In this document: one piece after another, positions 26,428-34,602 of the stretch | How positions within the stretch are numbered: the first letter of the stretch is position 1 | How the letters are laid out: every line of letters starts with the position of its first letter | Assembly (NCBI GenBank): GCA_002448305.1 | Contig: DJWY01000016.1 | Location: 124,262 to 188,261, forward strand | DNA length: 64,000 nt | Direction: 5' to 3' | DNA from: Selenomonadales bacterium UBA7018 | GTDB lineage: Bacteria; Bacillota; Negativicutes; Selenomonadales; Selenomonadaceae | The notes under the pieces: generated by a model | Told to the model about the DNA's origin: nothing | Seen by the model: only the letters and a program-made list of their open reading frames with translations | Database searches by the model: none | Translations under genes and position numbers: made by a program

Positions 26428-26439
26428 AGGCAAGAATCC

Positions 26440-26468
26440 TTGACACTGCAAGCCGCTTGATATATATT
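26440..26468 (+). promoter_or_regulatory. Sigma-A promoter for the deacetylase-murQ-mupG operon
   Basis: TTGACA and TATATT are 17 bases apart, about 46 bases before the deacetylase ATG, right after the rpsI terminator. Confidence 0.8.
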
Positions 26469-26514
26469 AACCAAAATCATCTATGAAATTTCGCTGAAAC
26501 TTTTTGGAGGATTT

Positions 26515-27342
26515 ATGAAGAAATTTTTACTAGCAATGTTGGTGTTGATATTAGCGACGGCGGGATTTATTTTCTGGCTCTTCGCCCGTGACGCCGACGG
26601 CGTTCCGATTCTGATATATCACCGCGTAAGCGATACCGATGACAATCCGCAAACGCTAAAGGTTGCCGACTTCGAAGCGCAGATTAAATATCTCAAGGAA
26701 AATGGCTACTCGTTCATTATGCCCGATGATTTGCTTGACGCTTGGGAAAAGGGTAAGTCTTTGCCCGCTAAGCCCGTTGTGATAACTTTTGACGACGGGC
26801 ACGAAGATATTTATAAAAATGTCTTCCCGATTCTCCAAAAATACGGCTTGCGCGTGACGGTCTTTCTTGTCACTGACCATGTTGGCATGCCCGATTATTT
26901 GACTTGGGACGTTATACGCGCCCTGCAAAACGGCGGCTATATCGATTTTCAAAGCCACACTAAATCTTATAAGGATTTAAACACGCTCAAGCCTGATAAG
27001 CTCTGGAATGAAATTTACGGCTCAAAGCAAGCTATCGAATGGGCACTCAATAAGCCCGTCAAATTTATCGCTTATCCTAATGGCAAATACAACGTCGACA
27101 CGGAGGACACTTGCAAGGAATGCAATTTCCGCGCAGGTTTTATCGAAGATTACGGGCTTGCCAAAAATGATGACGATAATTTTATCTTGACGAGAATTCC
27201 GGTTGTTGGCTCCAATTCGCAGACTCTTTTGCGATTCCAACTGCGCCTGAAAGGCTCGCCGATTTTCGCTCCGATTAATCGCTTTAAACAGGACATTTCC
27301 GAAGGAAATCCCGAAGTCGCCGATTTAATTTTTATTCCCTAA
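26515..27342 (+). CDS. Membrane-anchored polysaccharide deacetylase
   Basis: A 275-residue NodB-type deacetylase with an N-terminal signal or anchor (KKFLLAMLVLILATAGFIFW). The catalytic Asp motif is VVITFDDGHEDIYKN. The second motif reads FQSHTKSYKDL: the first metal His is kept but the second His of the usual HxxxH is Tyr, so metal binding may be altered. ILIYHRVS matches the PgaB/IcaB-like subgroup. It probably acts on peptidoglycan or another N-acetylated glycan outside the inner membrane. The next genes are murQ and mupG, which fits wall sugar turnover. Confidence 0.88.
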   Translation: MKKFLLAMLVLILATAGFIFWLFARDADGVPILIYHRVSDTDDNPQTLKVADFEAQIKYLKENGYSFIMPDDLLDAWEKGKSLPAKPVVITFDDGHEDIYKNVFPILQKYGLRVTVFLVTDHVGMPDYLTWDVIRALQNGGYIDFQSHTKSYKDLNTLKPDKLWNEIYGSKQAIEWALNKPVKFIAYPNGKYNVDTEDTCKECNFRAGFIEDYGLAKNDDDNFILTRIPVVGSNSQTLLRFQLRLKGSPIFAPINRFKQDISEGNPEVADLIFIP

Positions 27343-27362
27343 TCCCTAAATAAGGAGACGCT

Positions 27363-28109
27363 ATGGAAAATTTTTCTGCCCTAACTACTGAAAAGATAAA
27401 TCCCGCAACGGTTAATATCGATAAAGTTTCGACGCTCGAAATGGTCAAGCTTATCAACGATGAAGATAAAAAAATCGCGGCGGCTGTCGAAAGTGTTTTG
27501 CCTGAAGTCGCGCAAGCTGTCGACGCTATCGCCCAAAGTTTTAATCGCGGCGGCAGATTGTTTTATATTGGTGCGGGAACGTCTGGACGGCTCGGAGTTT
27601 TGGACGCTTCGGAATGTCCGCCGACTTTTGGAGTTTCGCCCGATATGGTTCAAGGTTTAATTGCGGGCGGCGAAGGCGCATTGGTTAAGGCCGTCGAAGG
27701 CGCGGAAGATAATCGCACGCTCGCCGCAAGTGATTTGACTGCTAAGAATTTCTGCGCGGCTGACATTTTAGTTGGAATCACGGCTTCTGGCAGGACGCCT
27801 TATGTTTTGGGCGGCGTCGAATACGCTAAGAAAATCGGCGCGATAACTATTGGCGTTTCCTGTGTCGAAAATTCCGCACTTGCTAAGGTTGTCGACATTG
27901 CGATAACTCCAATAACCGGCGCGGAAGCTCTGACAGGCTCAACGCGCATGAAGGCGGGCACCGCTACTAAAATGATTCTCAACATGCTAACGACTGCCGC
28001 TATGATTAAAATTGGCAAAGTGCGCGGCAATTTAATGGTTTGCGTTCAAGCGACTAACGATAAACTACGCGACCGAATCAAGCGAATCAACGGAATGATT
28101 GCTAAATAA
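27363..28109 (+). CDS. murQ: N-acetylmuramic acid 6-phosphate etherase
   Basis: A 248-residue SIS-fold lyase converting MurNAc-6-P to GlcNAc-6-P and D-lactate. Signature blocks: [54 protein letters not shown] and [18 protein letters not shown]. The family is usually about 300 residues; this copy ends after [20 protein letters not shown] and lacks the C-terminal helical subdomain. All recognised catalytic blocks are inside the retained part. It is 20 bases after the deacetylase and 24 before mupG, its pathway partner. Confidence 0.95.
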   Translation: MENFSALTTEKINPATVNIDKVSTLEMVKLINDEDKKIAAAVESVLPEVAQAVDAIAQSFNRGGRLFYIGAGTSGRLGVLDASECPPTFGVSPDMVQGLIAGGEGALVKAVEGAEDNRTLAASDLTAKNFCAADILVGITASGRTPYVLGGVEYAKKIGAITIGVSCVENSALAKVVDIAITPITGAEALTGSTRMKAGTATKMILNMLTTAAMIKIGKVRGNLMVCVQATNDKLRDRIKRINGMIAK

Positions 28110-28133
28110 TTCTCTTCCAAAGGAGATAATTCT

Positions 28134-29180
28134 ATGCAGAACGGTATTTCTATTTACGCAGGACTCGACTACGATAGCGAAGAAAATCTTTCGCTGATTG
28201 AGACGGCGGCGGAAATGGGCTTCAAACGCCTCTTTACTTCCGCGCAGATTCCCGAAGCCGCCAACGCTGAAACTTTTCTTGACGACCTAACCGATATTTT
28301 GACGACTGCTTCACTTAACGACTTTGAAATTATCATTGATGTCAACGCCGAAAATTTTTCACAATACGACATTGACGGAATAACTTTGCGGCTCGACGAC
28401 GGTTTTAGCGTCGATAAAGTTGCCGAAATTAGTCGCGGCAGAAAAATTATGCTGAACGCTTCGACCGTCACGGAAGATTTTCTAAATGACTTGCTAGGAG
28501 CTGGCGCGAACTTCGATAATATCTCCGCACTGCACAATTTCTATCCCCACTCCTGCACCGGTCTCGATAGCTACTTTTTCGATAACCAAAATCATATTCT
28601 TCACGATTTCAGCGTTACAGTCGGAGCATTCGTTCCAAGTAAGGACGGCAAAAGGCGTCAACCTTGCGGCGACGGACTTCCGACCCTTGAGGACTGCAGA
28701 AATTTTTCAACCGATTTATCCGCGAGATTTTTGGCGGCACTCGGCACCGATTTTATAATAATCGGCGACGGACAACCTACTCGCGAAGAACTTCAAGCTC
28801 TTGCGGCGATTCAAAATGATGAAGTCGTTCTCCACGCCCAATTACTCAGCAACGACTTGACTACCGCCGAACTTTTGAGCAATCAATTTACGCGCCGCGC
28901 AGATGTTTCAAAATCCGTAATTCGTGCGGCTGAAGGGAGGGAATATCTTAAAAAACTTGGCGGCAAAATTTTGCCCGATACTTTGCCGATTGAACGCGGC
29001 TTCGGAGACATTACCGTTGACAATGACAACTTCGGGCGGTATGCGGGCGAAGTCCAAATCGTTCAAGACATTTTGCCCGCCGATGAGCGCGTTAATATCG
29101 CGGCACATATTCTTGATGAAGAAATTTTCTTGACGAGCTACATTAAGCCGCGTCAGAAATTTTCTTTTAAATTCGTGTAA
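28134..29180 (+). CDS. mupG: DUF871 family 6-phospho-N-acetylmuramidase
   Basis: A 348-residue protein of the DUF871/MupG family, which cleaves MurNAc-6-P-GlcNAc in peptidoglycan recycling. The N-terminal TIM-barrel half runs from ISIYAGLDYDSEENLSLIET through LHNFYPHSCTGLD, and the C-terminal small domain holds RGFGDITVDN, a block typical of the family. Direct adjacency to murQ gives a two-step route: MupG yields MurNAc-6-P, which MurQ then converts. No PTS MurP is in the window. Confidence 0.9.
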   Translation: MQNGISIYAGLDYDSEENLSLIETAAEMGFKRLFTSAQIPEAANAETFLDDLTDILTTASLNDFEIIIDVNAENFSQYDIDGITLRLDDGFSVDKVAEISRGRKIMLNASTVTEDFLNDLLGAGANFDNISALHNFYPHSCTGLDSYFFDNQNHILHDFSVTVGAFVPSKDGKRRQPCGDGLPTLEDCRNFSTDLSARFLAALGTDFIIIGDGQPTREELQALAAIQNDEVVLHAQLLSNDLTTAELLSNQFTRRADVSKSVIRAAEGREYLKKLGGKILPDTLPIERGFGDITVDNDNFGRYAGEVQIVQDILPADERVNIAAHILDEEIFLTSYIKPRQKFSFKFV

Positions 29181-29311
29181 CCTAATCGCTAACCCTAAAT
29201 TAGCTTGCAACTCGCATTCGCATCCACAATTTCGGACAGAAGACTTTTTCAGAATCAAGCCGCAGCAATAGTTTTCTTTTAATTGTCTGAATCTATTTGG
29301 AGGCTGATGCG

Positions 29312-30058
29312 ATGAATTTTAAATCTTTGGCGATTGCCGCCGCGCTACTTTTTCTGCTAAGCGGTACGGCTTTCGCTTCCCCGACGCTTTCTAAAAATTC
29401 GCGGGGAGAAGATGTCCTTATCTTGCAAAAGAAACTTTACCTTATCGGCTACGAAATAACCGAGCTTGACGGCGTTTTCGGCAACGAGACTGAAAAAGCT
29501 GTGACTGCCTTTCAGAAAGACCAGAAAATCACCGCGACTGGCGTTGTAACGAACGTCACGTGGCGCGCTCTCAAGAAGGCTAAGGAAAAGAAAGGGCGAA
29601 AGCTCCCCAAACTCAAAGTTACTCCCGCCGTCAATACCGGAAATTCTTCCGGCTCCGCGTCTTACGGTAAACCTTTTATAACTAAATCACAAGGCGCGGC
29701 TCTCGTTGCGACGGCTAAAACTTTTATCGGTGTGCCCTATCTTTTTGGCGGAACGACTTCTGCCGGCTTTGATTGTTCGGGACTTGTACAATATGTTTTT
29801 AAAATGAATGGGCACGATATCCCCCGCCTAGCCGACGAGCAATATAATCTCGGTCGCAAAGCGGAAATAAAAAATCTCTCGCCAGGCGATTTGGTATTTT
29901 TTACGACGTATGAAGCAGGCGTTTCTCATTGCGGGATTTACGTTGGCAGTGGAAAATTTATACATGCGTCGTCAAGTCGCGGCGTCACGATAAGCAATTT
30001 GTCCGACGAATATTGGAAACCTCGATTCGTCGGCGCGAAAAAATTGGTCAGCGATTAG
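29312..30058 (+). CDS. Secreted NlpC/P60 peptidoglycan endopeptidase with PG-binding domain
   Basis: A 248-residue exported hydrolase. Signal peptide FKSLAIAAALLFLLSGTAFA is followed by a PG_binding_1 domain (SRGEDVLILQKKLYLIGY, FGNETEKAVTAFQ) at about residues 28-88, a basic linker, and an NlpC/P60 domain from about 130. The catalytic Cys is in TSAGFDCSGLVQY, the His in AGVSHCGIYVG, and FIHASS follows. It would cut stem peptides (D-Glu-DAP bond). ATG at 29312 with TTGGAGG upstream. It follows the murQ-mupG pair by about 130 bases. Confidence 0.93.
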   Translation: MNFKSLAIAAALLFLLSGTAFASPTLSKNSRGEDVLILQKKLYLIGYEITELDGVFGNETEKAVTAFQKDQKITATGVVTNVTWRALKKAKEKKGRKLPKLKVTPAVNTGNSSGSASYGKPFITKSQGAALVATAKTFIGVPYLFGGTTSAGFDCSGLVQYVFKMNGHDIPRLADEQYNLGRKAEIKNLSPGDLVFFTTYEAGVSHCGIYVGSGKFIHASSSRGVTISNLSDEYWKPRFVGAKKLVSD

Positions 30059-30151
30059 AAAACTTTTGGTTGCGGCTTGAAAAATTTTTGTGGACTAATC
30101 AGCGAAAAAAATATATGCTCTTTGCGAGCATTATTTTTTTGAGGTGATAGC

Positions 30152-30889
30152 ATGAAAATTTCTGTTGTAGGGATTGGACCTGGCGGACTTGACGAAATGA
30201 CTCCGCGTGCTCGTCGTGCGATTGAAAATGCTGAAGTTATCGCGGGCTATAACACTTACATTAGGCTGATTGAGAAAATTATCGGCGGCAAGAAAATTAT
30301 TGGTCGGGCGATGATGCAGGAAATTGAGCGTTGCCAACTTGCAATCGAAGAGACTTTAGCGGGGAAAAATGTTGCGGTCGTATCGAGTGGCGACGCAGGC
30401 GTTTACGGTATGGCGGGGCTTGTCGTCGAAATGATTTTGAACTTGCCGGAAGAAAAGCAACCGCAGTTTGAAGTTATCGCGGGCGTTTCGGCAGTCAATG
30501 CGGCGGCGGCGATTTTAGGTGCGCCACTCATGAACGATTTCGCCGTAATAAGCCTTAGCGATTTAATGACGCCTTTGGAAGTTATAAAGAAACGTGTGCG
30601 GGCGGCGGCGCAAGGCGATTTCGTTATCGCGCTGTACAACCCGAAGAGCAAACGTCGCGTTACGCAACTTGAAGAGATTCAAAAAATTTTGCTGGAATAT
30701 CGCGAAAAAAATACGCCCGTTGGCATTGTGACAAATGCCGGGCGCGACGACGAATCTAAAATTATTTCGACGCTGGAAAATTTCACGGGCGAAAATATCA
30801 ATATGTTTTCTCTGGTGCTGATTGGCAACAGTCAAACTTTCGTCAAGGCGGGCTTTATGCTCACGCCGCGCGGCTATAACTTATATTGA
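30152..30889 (+). CDS. cobJ: Precorrin-3B C17-methyltransferase
   Basis: A 245-residue SAM-dependent tetrapyrrole methylase (CobJ/CbiH) that contracts the corrin ring during cobalamin synthesis. Typical motifs: VVGIGPGGLDEMTPRARRAI, VAVVSSGDAGVYGMAGLV, VIAGVSAVNAAAAILGAPLM, and FVIALYNPKSKRR. CbiH naming applies if the pathway is anaerobic, which the CbiK-type chelatase at 42 kb supports. GAGGTG upstream. Other cobamide genes are scattered in the window. Confidence 0.95.
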   Translation: MKISVVGIGPGGLDEMTPRARRAIENAEVIAGYNTYIRLIEKIIGGKKIIGRAMMQEIERCQLAIEETLAGKNVAVVSSGDAGVYGMAGLVVEMILNLPEEKQPQFEVIAGVSAVNAAAAILGAPLMNDFAVISLSDLMTPLEVIKKRVRAAAQGDFVIALYNPKSKRRVTQLEEIQKILLEYREKNTPVGIVTNAGRDDESKIISTLENFTGENINMFSLVLIGNSQTFVKAGFMLTPRGYNLY

Positions 30890-30913
30890 CAAAATGTTTT
30901 TTCCCCATATAAT
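30886..30913 (+). promoter_or_regulatory. Sigma-A promoter overlapping the cobJ stop
   Basis: TTGACA and TATAAT are 16 bases apart. The -35 box overlaps the cobJ stop codon, giving the MetF-like gene its own promoter. Confidence 0.8.
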
Positions 30914-30950
30914 TTTCTAGTTAAGAAATTTAAATGAGAGGCGGTTTTTT

Positions 30951-31688
30951 ATGGGAAGGATAGCCGTTGAAATAATTCCGCGAGATGAAGCAGGTCTTCA
31001 GGCGGACATTGACGTTATAAAAAAATATCCGCAGGTCGACTGCGTAAACATTCCGGATTTAATGAGTTTCGAGTTGCGTCCGTGGCAAGCGGCAAAAGTT
31101 ACTCAACCCGCACTACCGACAATTCCGCACGTTCGCGCAATGGACGTTGACTTATCAAAGCCGCTAGCAATGCGCGACGATTTTATAAAGTTCGGGATAA
31201 AAGAAGTGCTGATAATCGCGGGCGACCCGCCTAAAGATTTAACGCGCACGGTTTACCCGACAGAGACTATTGACGTTATACGCAAATTTCGCGAAGAACT
31301 GCCCAACGTGAAAGTTTATGCGGGCGTCGACCAATATCGTAGCGGCATTCGCGAGGAACTTTATCGCGTGGAGCGCAAAGCGCAGGCGGGCGCAGTAGGA
31401 TTTTTTACGCAACCTTTTTTCGACTTGCGCTTTTTGGAAATGTACGCTGACTTACTTGAAGGACACGAAATTTATTGGGGCGTGTCGCCGGTTCTGAGCA
31501 ATCGTTCCAAAAGTTATTGGGAGATAAAAGACAAAGCCGTTTTCCCGAAAAATTTCGTGCCGACTATGGCTTGGAATATCGACTTCGCTAAAAAAGTTAT
31601 CGACTTCGTTAAAAGTTCAAGCGGCGGGCTTTACTTCATGCCCATAACCATTGACATTGCCGAACTTTTACCCAAAGTTTTCGACTAA
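30951..31688 (+). CDS. Methylenetetrahydrofolate reductase-like protein
   Basis: A 245-residue TIM-barrel protein of the MTHFR superfamily. VEIIPRDEAGLQADIDVIKK stands at the start, VLIIAGDPPKD near residue 90 and AGAVGFFTQPFFDLRF near 145 match MetF landmarks. It is shorter than typical MetF (about 290). The usual N-terminal catalytic Glu region (FExxPP) reads VEIIPR, so a Glu is retained. Activity on methylene-THF is plausible but a related folate or C1 role is possible. It converges with cbiB, sharing four bases at the stops. Confidence 0.78.
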   Translation: MGRIAVEIIPRDEAGLQADIDVIKKYPQVDCVNIPDLMSFELRPWQAAKVTQPALPTIPHVRAMDVDLSKPLAMRDDFIKFGIKEVLIIAGDPPKDLTRTVYPTETIDVIRKFREELPNVKVYAGVDQYRSGIREELYRVERKAQAGAVGFFTQPFFDLRFLEMYADLLEGHEIYWGVSPVLSNRSKSYWEIKDKAVFPKNFVPTMAWNIDFAKKVIDFVKSSSGGLYFMPITIDIAELLPKVFD

Positions 31689-32629
31689 CGAATCATATAC
31701 GTTATAATTAAAAATAAAATCGTGGCAGTGTACATTAAGCGGATTGCGCCTAGTATGTGCGCCGCTTCTAAACTTTCATTAGGCTCGCCCATGTAAGCGC
31801 GGAAATGCGGCTCGCCGAAATAGTAATTTATTCCGCCAAGACGAATATTCAACGCCCCCGCAACGGTCGCCTCTGCCCAACCGCCATTTGGACTGGGATG
31901 TTTTTTTGCGTCACGCTTCATCATCGCGAAAGCGTTCTTGTAATCAAGTTGCAAGAGAAATGCCGCGCAGACAAATAGCAAACCCGTTATCCGCGCAGGA
32001 ATATAATTTACAACGTCGTCAAGCCGCGCCGCTATCTGCCCGAAGAAAAAATATTTCTCGCTTTTGTAGCCAATCATTGAATCCATAGTATTGGCGGCAC
32101 GATAAAACATTGCTAAAGGAAGTCCGCCAATCGCGAAGAAAAATAACGGCGAAATAATTCCGTCAACTGTATTCTCCGAAATCGTTTCGACTGTAGCGCG
32201 AGTAACTTCCGCTTCGTTGAGGTTTTCGGTATCGCGCCCGACTATCCAGCTGACTTTTTTGCGGGCGTAGTCTAGCTCGTCGTTTTCGAGGAAAAGATAA
32301 ATGCCGTAGCCTTCTCTAGCTAAACTTTTGGGCGAAATCATGAAGCTAAGCACCAACGCTTGAACAAAAATCTGCGCGGCGTGGTTAGGAATTTCCAGCG
32401 TTAAAAGTTCAATGCCAACGCCGGTTAGCGTCACGATTATCACGACCGCATAGACTAAAACACCGCCTTTGAAAACTTTTCTAAGCGGTTTATCTTCGGC
32501 GCGGAGCAAAAGTTTTTCAAGGAAAGAAATTAAGTTGCCCATTAATACGACGGGATGAAATTTACTGCGCGGGTCGCCAATCAGCGTATCTATCAGAAAG
32601 GCAACGACTGCTACAATCATTACGCTCAT
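31685..32629 (-). CDS. cbiB: Adenosylcobinamide-phosphate synthase
   Basis: A 314-residue integral membrane enzyme attaching aminopropanol (or ethanolamine) phosphate to adenosylcobyric acid. The N-terminus has FLIDTLIGDPRSKFHPVVLM, followed by family blocks SWIVGRDTENLNEAEVTRAT, VETISENTVDGIISPLFFFA and the C-terminal HPSPNGGWAEATVAGALNIR. About five hydrophobic segments are visible. It is one of four cobamide genes in the window (with cobJ, cbiK and the CobT fusion), none adjacent to another. Confidence 0.96.
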   Translation of the reverse strand: MSVMIVAVVAFLIDTLIGDPRSKFHPVVLMGNLISFLEKLLLRAEDKPLRKVFKGGVLVYAVVIIVTLTGVGIELLTLEIPNHAAQIFVQALVLSFMISPKSLAREGYGIYLFLENDELDYARKKVSWIVGRDTENLNEAEVTRATVETISENTVDGIISPLFFFAIGGLPLAMFYRAANTMDSMIGYKSEKYFFFGQIAARLDDVVNYIPARITGLLFVCAAFLLQLDYKNAFAMMKRDAKKHPSPNGGWAEATVAGALNIRLGGINYYFGEPHFRAYMGEPNESLEAAHILGAIRLMYTATILFLIITYMIR

Positions 32630-32704
32630 TTAATCTACTCCATTAACAATTTTTATAAAACTATTCGTCTGTATAAAAAATTTTCCTGCAGAGGTGATTG
32701 ACCG

Positions 32705-33556
32705 TTGAAAAATTTGATAGTGAATGCGGACGACTTCGGGCGTCACGAACTTATAAATCGCGCTGTGGAAATTTCGTTCAATAAGGGCTGTTTGAAGTCG
32801 GCAACGCTCATGGCGGGCGGAATTGCTTTCGACGACGCAATCAGAGTTGCTAAAAATAATCGCGGCTTAGGCGTTGGAATTCATTTCACGCTTGCCAACG
32901 GCAATCCCGTCTTGCCGCCCGAAAATATTCCTACACTTGTAACGGCGGAAGGAACTTTTCATGCCGATTACGTCGCCTTCCTGAAAAGATATTTTAGAGG
33001 GAAAATTTCCCTAGTTGAAGTCCGCTCGGAACTTGCCGCGCAGTTACAAAAAATTCGTCGCGCCGGTCTGACTTTAACGCACTTCGATAGTCATCAACAT
33101 TTGCACCATATACCAGGCATTATCGAAATTGCTTTGGACATTGCGGCGGCTGAAAATATTTCTGCAATGCGCGCTGCCAACACCAAAATTTTCGACGGCG
33201 AACTTGATAGCATTGGAAAATTCGTTGGGCGATTGGGCTTAAGTTCTCTAGCTAAGTTCGCGGCTCATAAGGCGCATAATAAAAATTTCTCGACGCCCGA
33301 ACATTTTACCGGAATTGTCGCGGGAGAATCAGTCAGCGAAAATTTTCTAGTCAAGCTCCTTGACGACTTGCAGGACGGCACGACAGAAGTTATGCTACAT
33401 CCCGGCACCGATAATAAAATCTTGCAGGACTTTTGCCGCTGGGAGCATAATTTTGAGGAAGAACTCACCGCAGTGACTTCGCCGCGAATTTTGAGCTTGC
33501 TCGCCGAAAAAAATATCTCCGCAATAAATTTCTCCGAATTGAGGTCGATTAAATGA
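32705..33556 (+). CDS. YdjC/ChbG-family carbohydrate deacetylase
   Basis: A 283-residue ChbG/HpnK-type deacetylase. The metal and catalytic residues follow the family: IVNADDFGRHELINRAV at the N-terminus, GVGIHFTLANGNP near residue 61 and FDSHQHLHHIPG near 126. In E. coli ChbG removes acetyl groups from chitooligosaccharides; HpnK acts on hopanoid precursors. A TTG start at 32705 follows GAGGTG. It overlaps gtrA by four bases, hinting at a glycan or lipid-linked sugar substrate. Confidence 0.9.
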   Translation: MKNLIVNADDFGRHELINRAVEISFNKGCLKSATLMAGGIAFDDAIRVAKNNRGLGVGIHFTLANGNPVLPPENIPTLVTAEGTFHADYVAFLKRYFRGKISLVEVRSELAAQLQKIRRAGLTLTHFDSHQHLHHIPGIIEIALDIAAAENISAMRAANTKIFDGELDSIGKFVGRLGLSSLAKFAAHKAHNKNFSTPEHFTGIVAGESVSENFLVKLLDDLQDGTTEVMLHPGTDNKILQDFCRWEHNFEEELTAVTSPRILSLLAEKNISAINFSELRSIK

Positions 33557-33936
33557 CGCATGAAAGGCTTATGGAAATTATCCGCTTCTGTTTTGTGGGC
33601 GGCGTCTCGTTTCTAATTGATTATTCCCTACTCTACGCGCTAACAGAATTTGCCGGCATTTATTATCTTTATTCGTCAGCGATTTCGTTTAGCGTGTCGG
33701 TTATTTTCAACTATTGGCTTTGCATCGCTTACGTTTTCAAGGGCGCGAAGAAACAAACGCCGCGTCAAGCAATGTTTTTTTTCGTAACGGGCGCAATCGG
33801 GCTTGTGCTGAATCAATTTTGCATGTGGCTATTCGTGGCGATTGTCGGCTTGCACTACATGCTTGCTAAAATTTTCGCAACGGCAATCGTTACGGTTTGG
33901 AACTATGTAACCAAGCGCAAAGTCGTTCGCGGATAA
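33553..33936 (+). CDS. GtrA-family membrane protein
   Basis: A 127-residue protein with four predicted transmembrane helices, matching the GtrA family: RFCFVGGVSFLIDYSLLYAL at the start, FSVSVIFNYWLCIAYVF and a C-terminal VWNYVTKRKVV. GtrA proteins are thought to flip or support undecaprenyl-linked sugars for surface glycan decoration. It is co-translated with the YdjC deacetylase, so the pair may process the same lipid-linked sugar; no GtrB glycosyltransferase is next to it. Confidence 0.9.
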   Translation: MTHERLMEIIRFCFVGGVSFLIDYSLLYALTEFAGIYYLYSSAISFSVSVIFNYWLCIAYVFKGAKKQTPRQAMFFFVTGAIGLVLNQFCMWLFVAIVGLHYMLAKIFATAIVTVWNYVTKRKVVRG

Positions 33937-34013
33937 AAAAGAAGCCCCCGAATTAATCGGAGACTTTGTAAGAGGGTATTTTATATGAGTGGGTGGGTTA
34001 AGATGATTTCAAA

Positions 34014-34364
34014 TTAGCTGTTGCCGTCAGTTTCGCCGCCAATGATTTTGGAAACTTCTCGGAAAGCCTCTTCGTTGCGTTCGCCCTTAATGTTGAGCAC
34101 CAAACTTTTTGCGGGCATAATTCCGAGATTAACCAACGACAGAATACTTTTGGACGTGCCGAAATTTTTACCGGACGCAATGCTGATTATGCAATCCGTC
34201 TTTTCGGCAACTTTGATAATGTGGGCACTCTCTCTGAATCCGAGTACGCCCTTTGCAACCATGATGAAGGAAACTTCCGGTTGCGTCTGAACTTCAACGA
34301 TTGATAACACTTTATGATTTCTATTTCTATTTTTATTTGTATTTGATTTGTATGCACGTTTCAT
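34014..34364 (-). CDS. HPr-like protein lacking the active-site histidine
   Basis: A 116-residue protein with a basic Asn/Lys-rich N-terminal extension (KRAYKSNTNKNRNRNHK) and an HPr fold. The region that should read GLHARPA reads GFRESAH, so His15 is replaced by Arg and PTS phosphotransfer is not expected. The Ser46 region is kept: GTSKSILSLVNLG aligns with NAKSIMGVMSLG. This is the pattern of Crh in Bacillus, an HPr paralogue used for signalling. Start at the ATG at 34364 with GGAGG upstream. A regulatory role in carbon control is an inference; no HPr kinase is in view. Confidence 0.8.
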   Translation of the reverse strand: MKRAYKSNTNKNRNRNHKVLSIVEVQTQPEVSFIMVAKGVLGFRESAHIIKVAEKTDCIISIASGKNFGTSKSILSLVNLGIMPAKSLVLNIKGERNEEAFREVSKIIGGETDGNS

Positions 34365-34523
34365 TTTGAAAACCTCCCTGAAACTACTTCCTTTGGACTT
34401 CCTGCGCCTCCCTGCGTCAAGTGTATTATAGCAGAGAGGTTGATTTGATGCAATCGGCATTCATTCTTGTTTCATAGTCAAATCATTCGCGTTTTGTCCT
34501 GAATTCCTTCTGATTCGTTCCGG

Positions 34524-34554
34524 AAAAAGAAGAATCCCGCCTTTCGACGGGATT
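34524..34554 (-). terminator. Rho-independent terminator after the iolG-like gene
   Basis: On the minus strand AATCCCG, an 8-base loop and CGGGATT are followed by CTTCTTTTT. It lies about 50 bases after the iolG-like stop. Confidence 0.75.
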
Positions 34555-34602
34555 ATAAATTATCCATTTGTTGGATTAGGGGTCAAAGTTAGAAGGGGAA
34601 AC

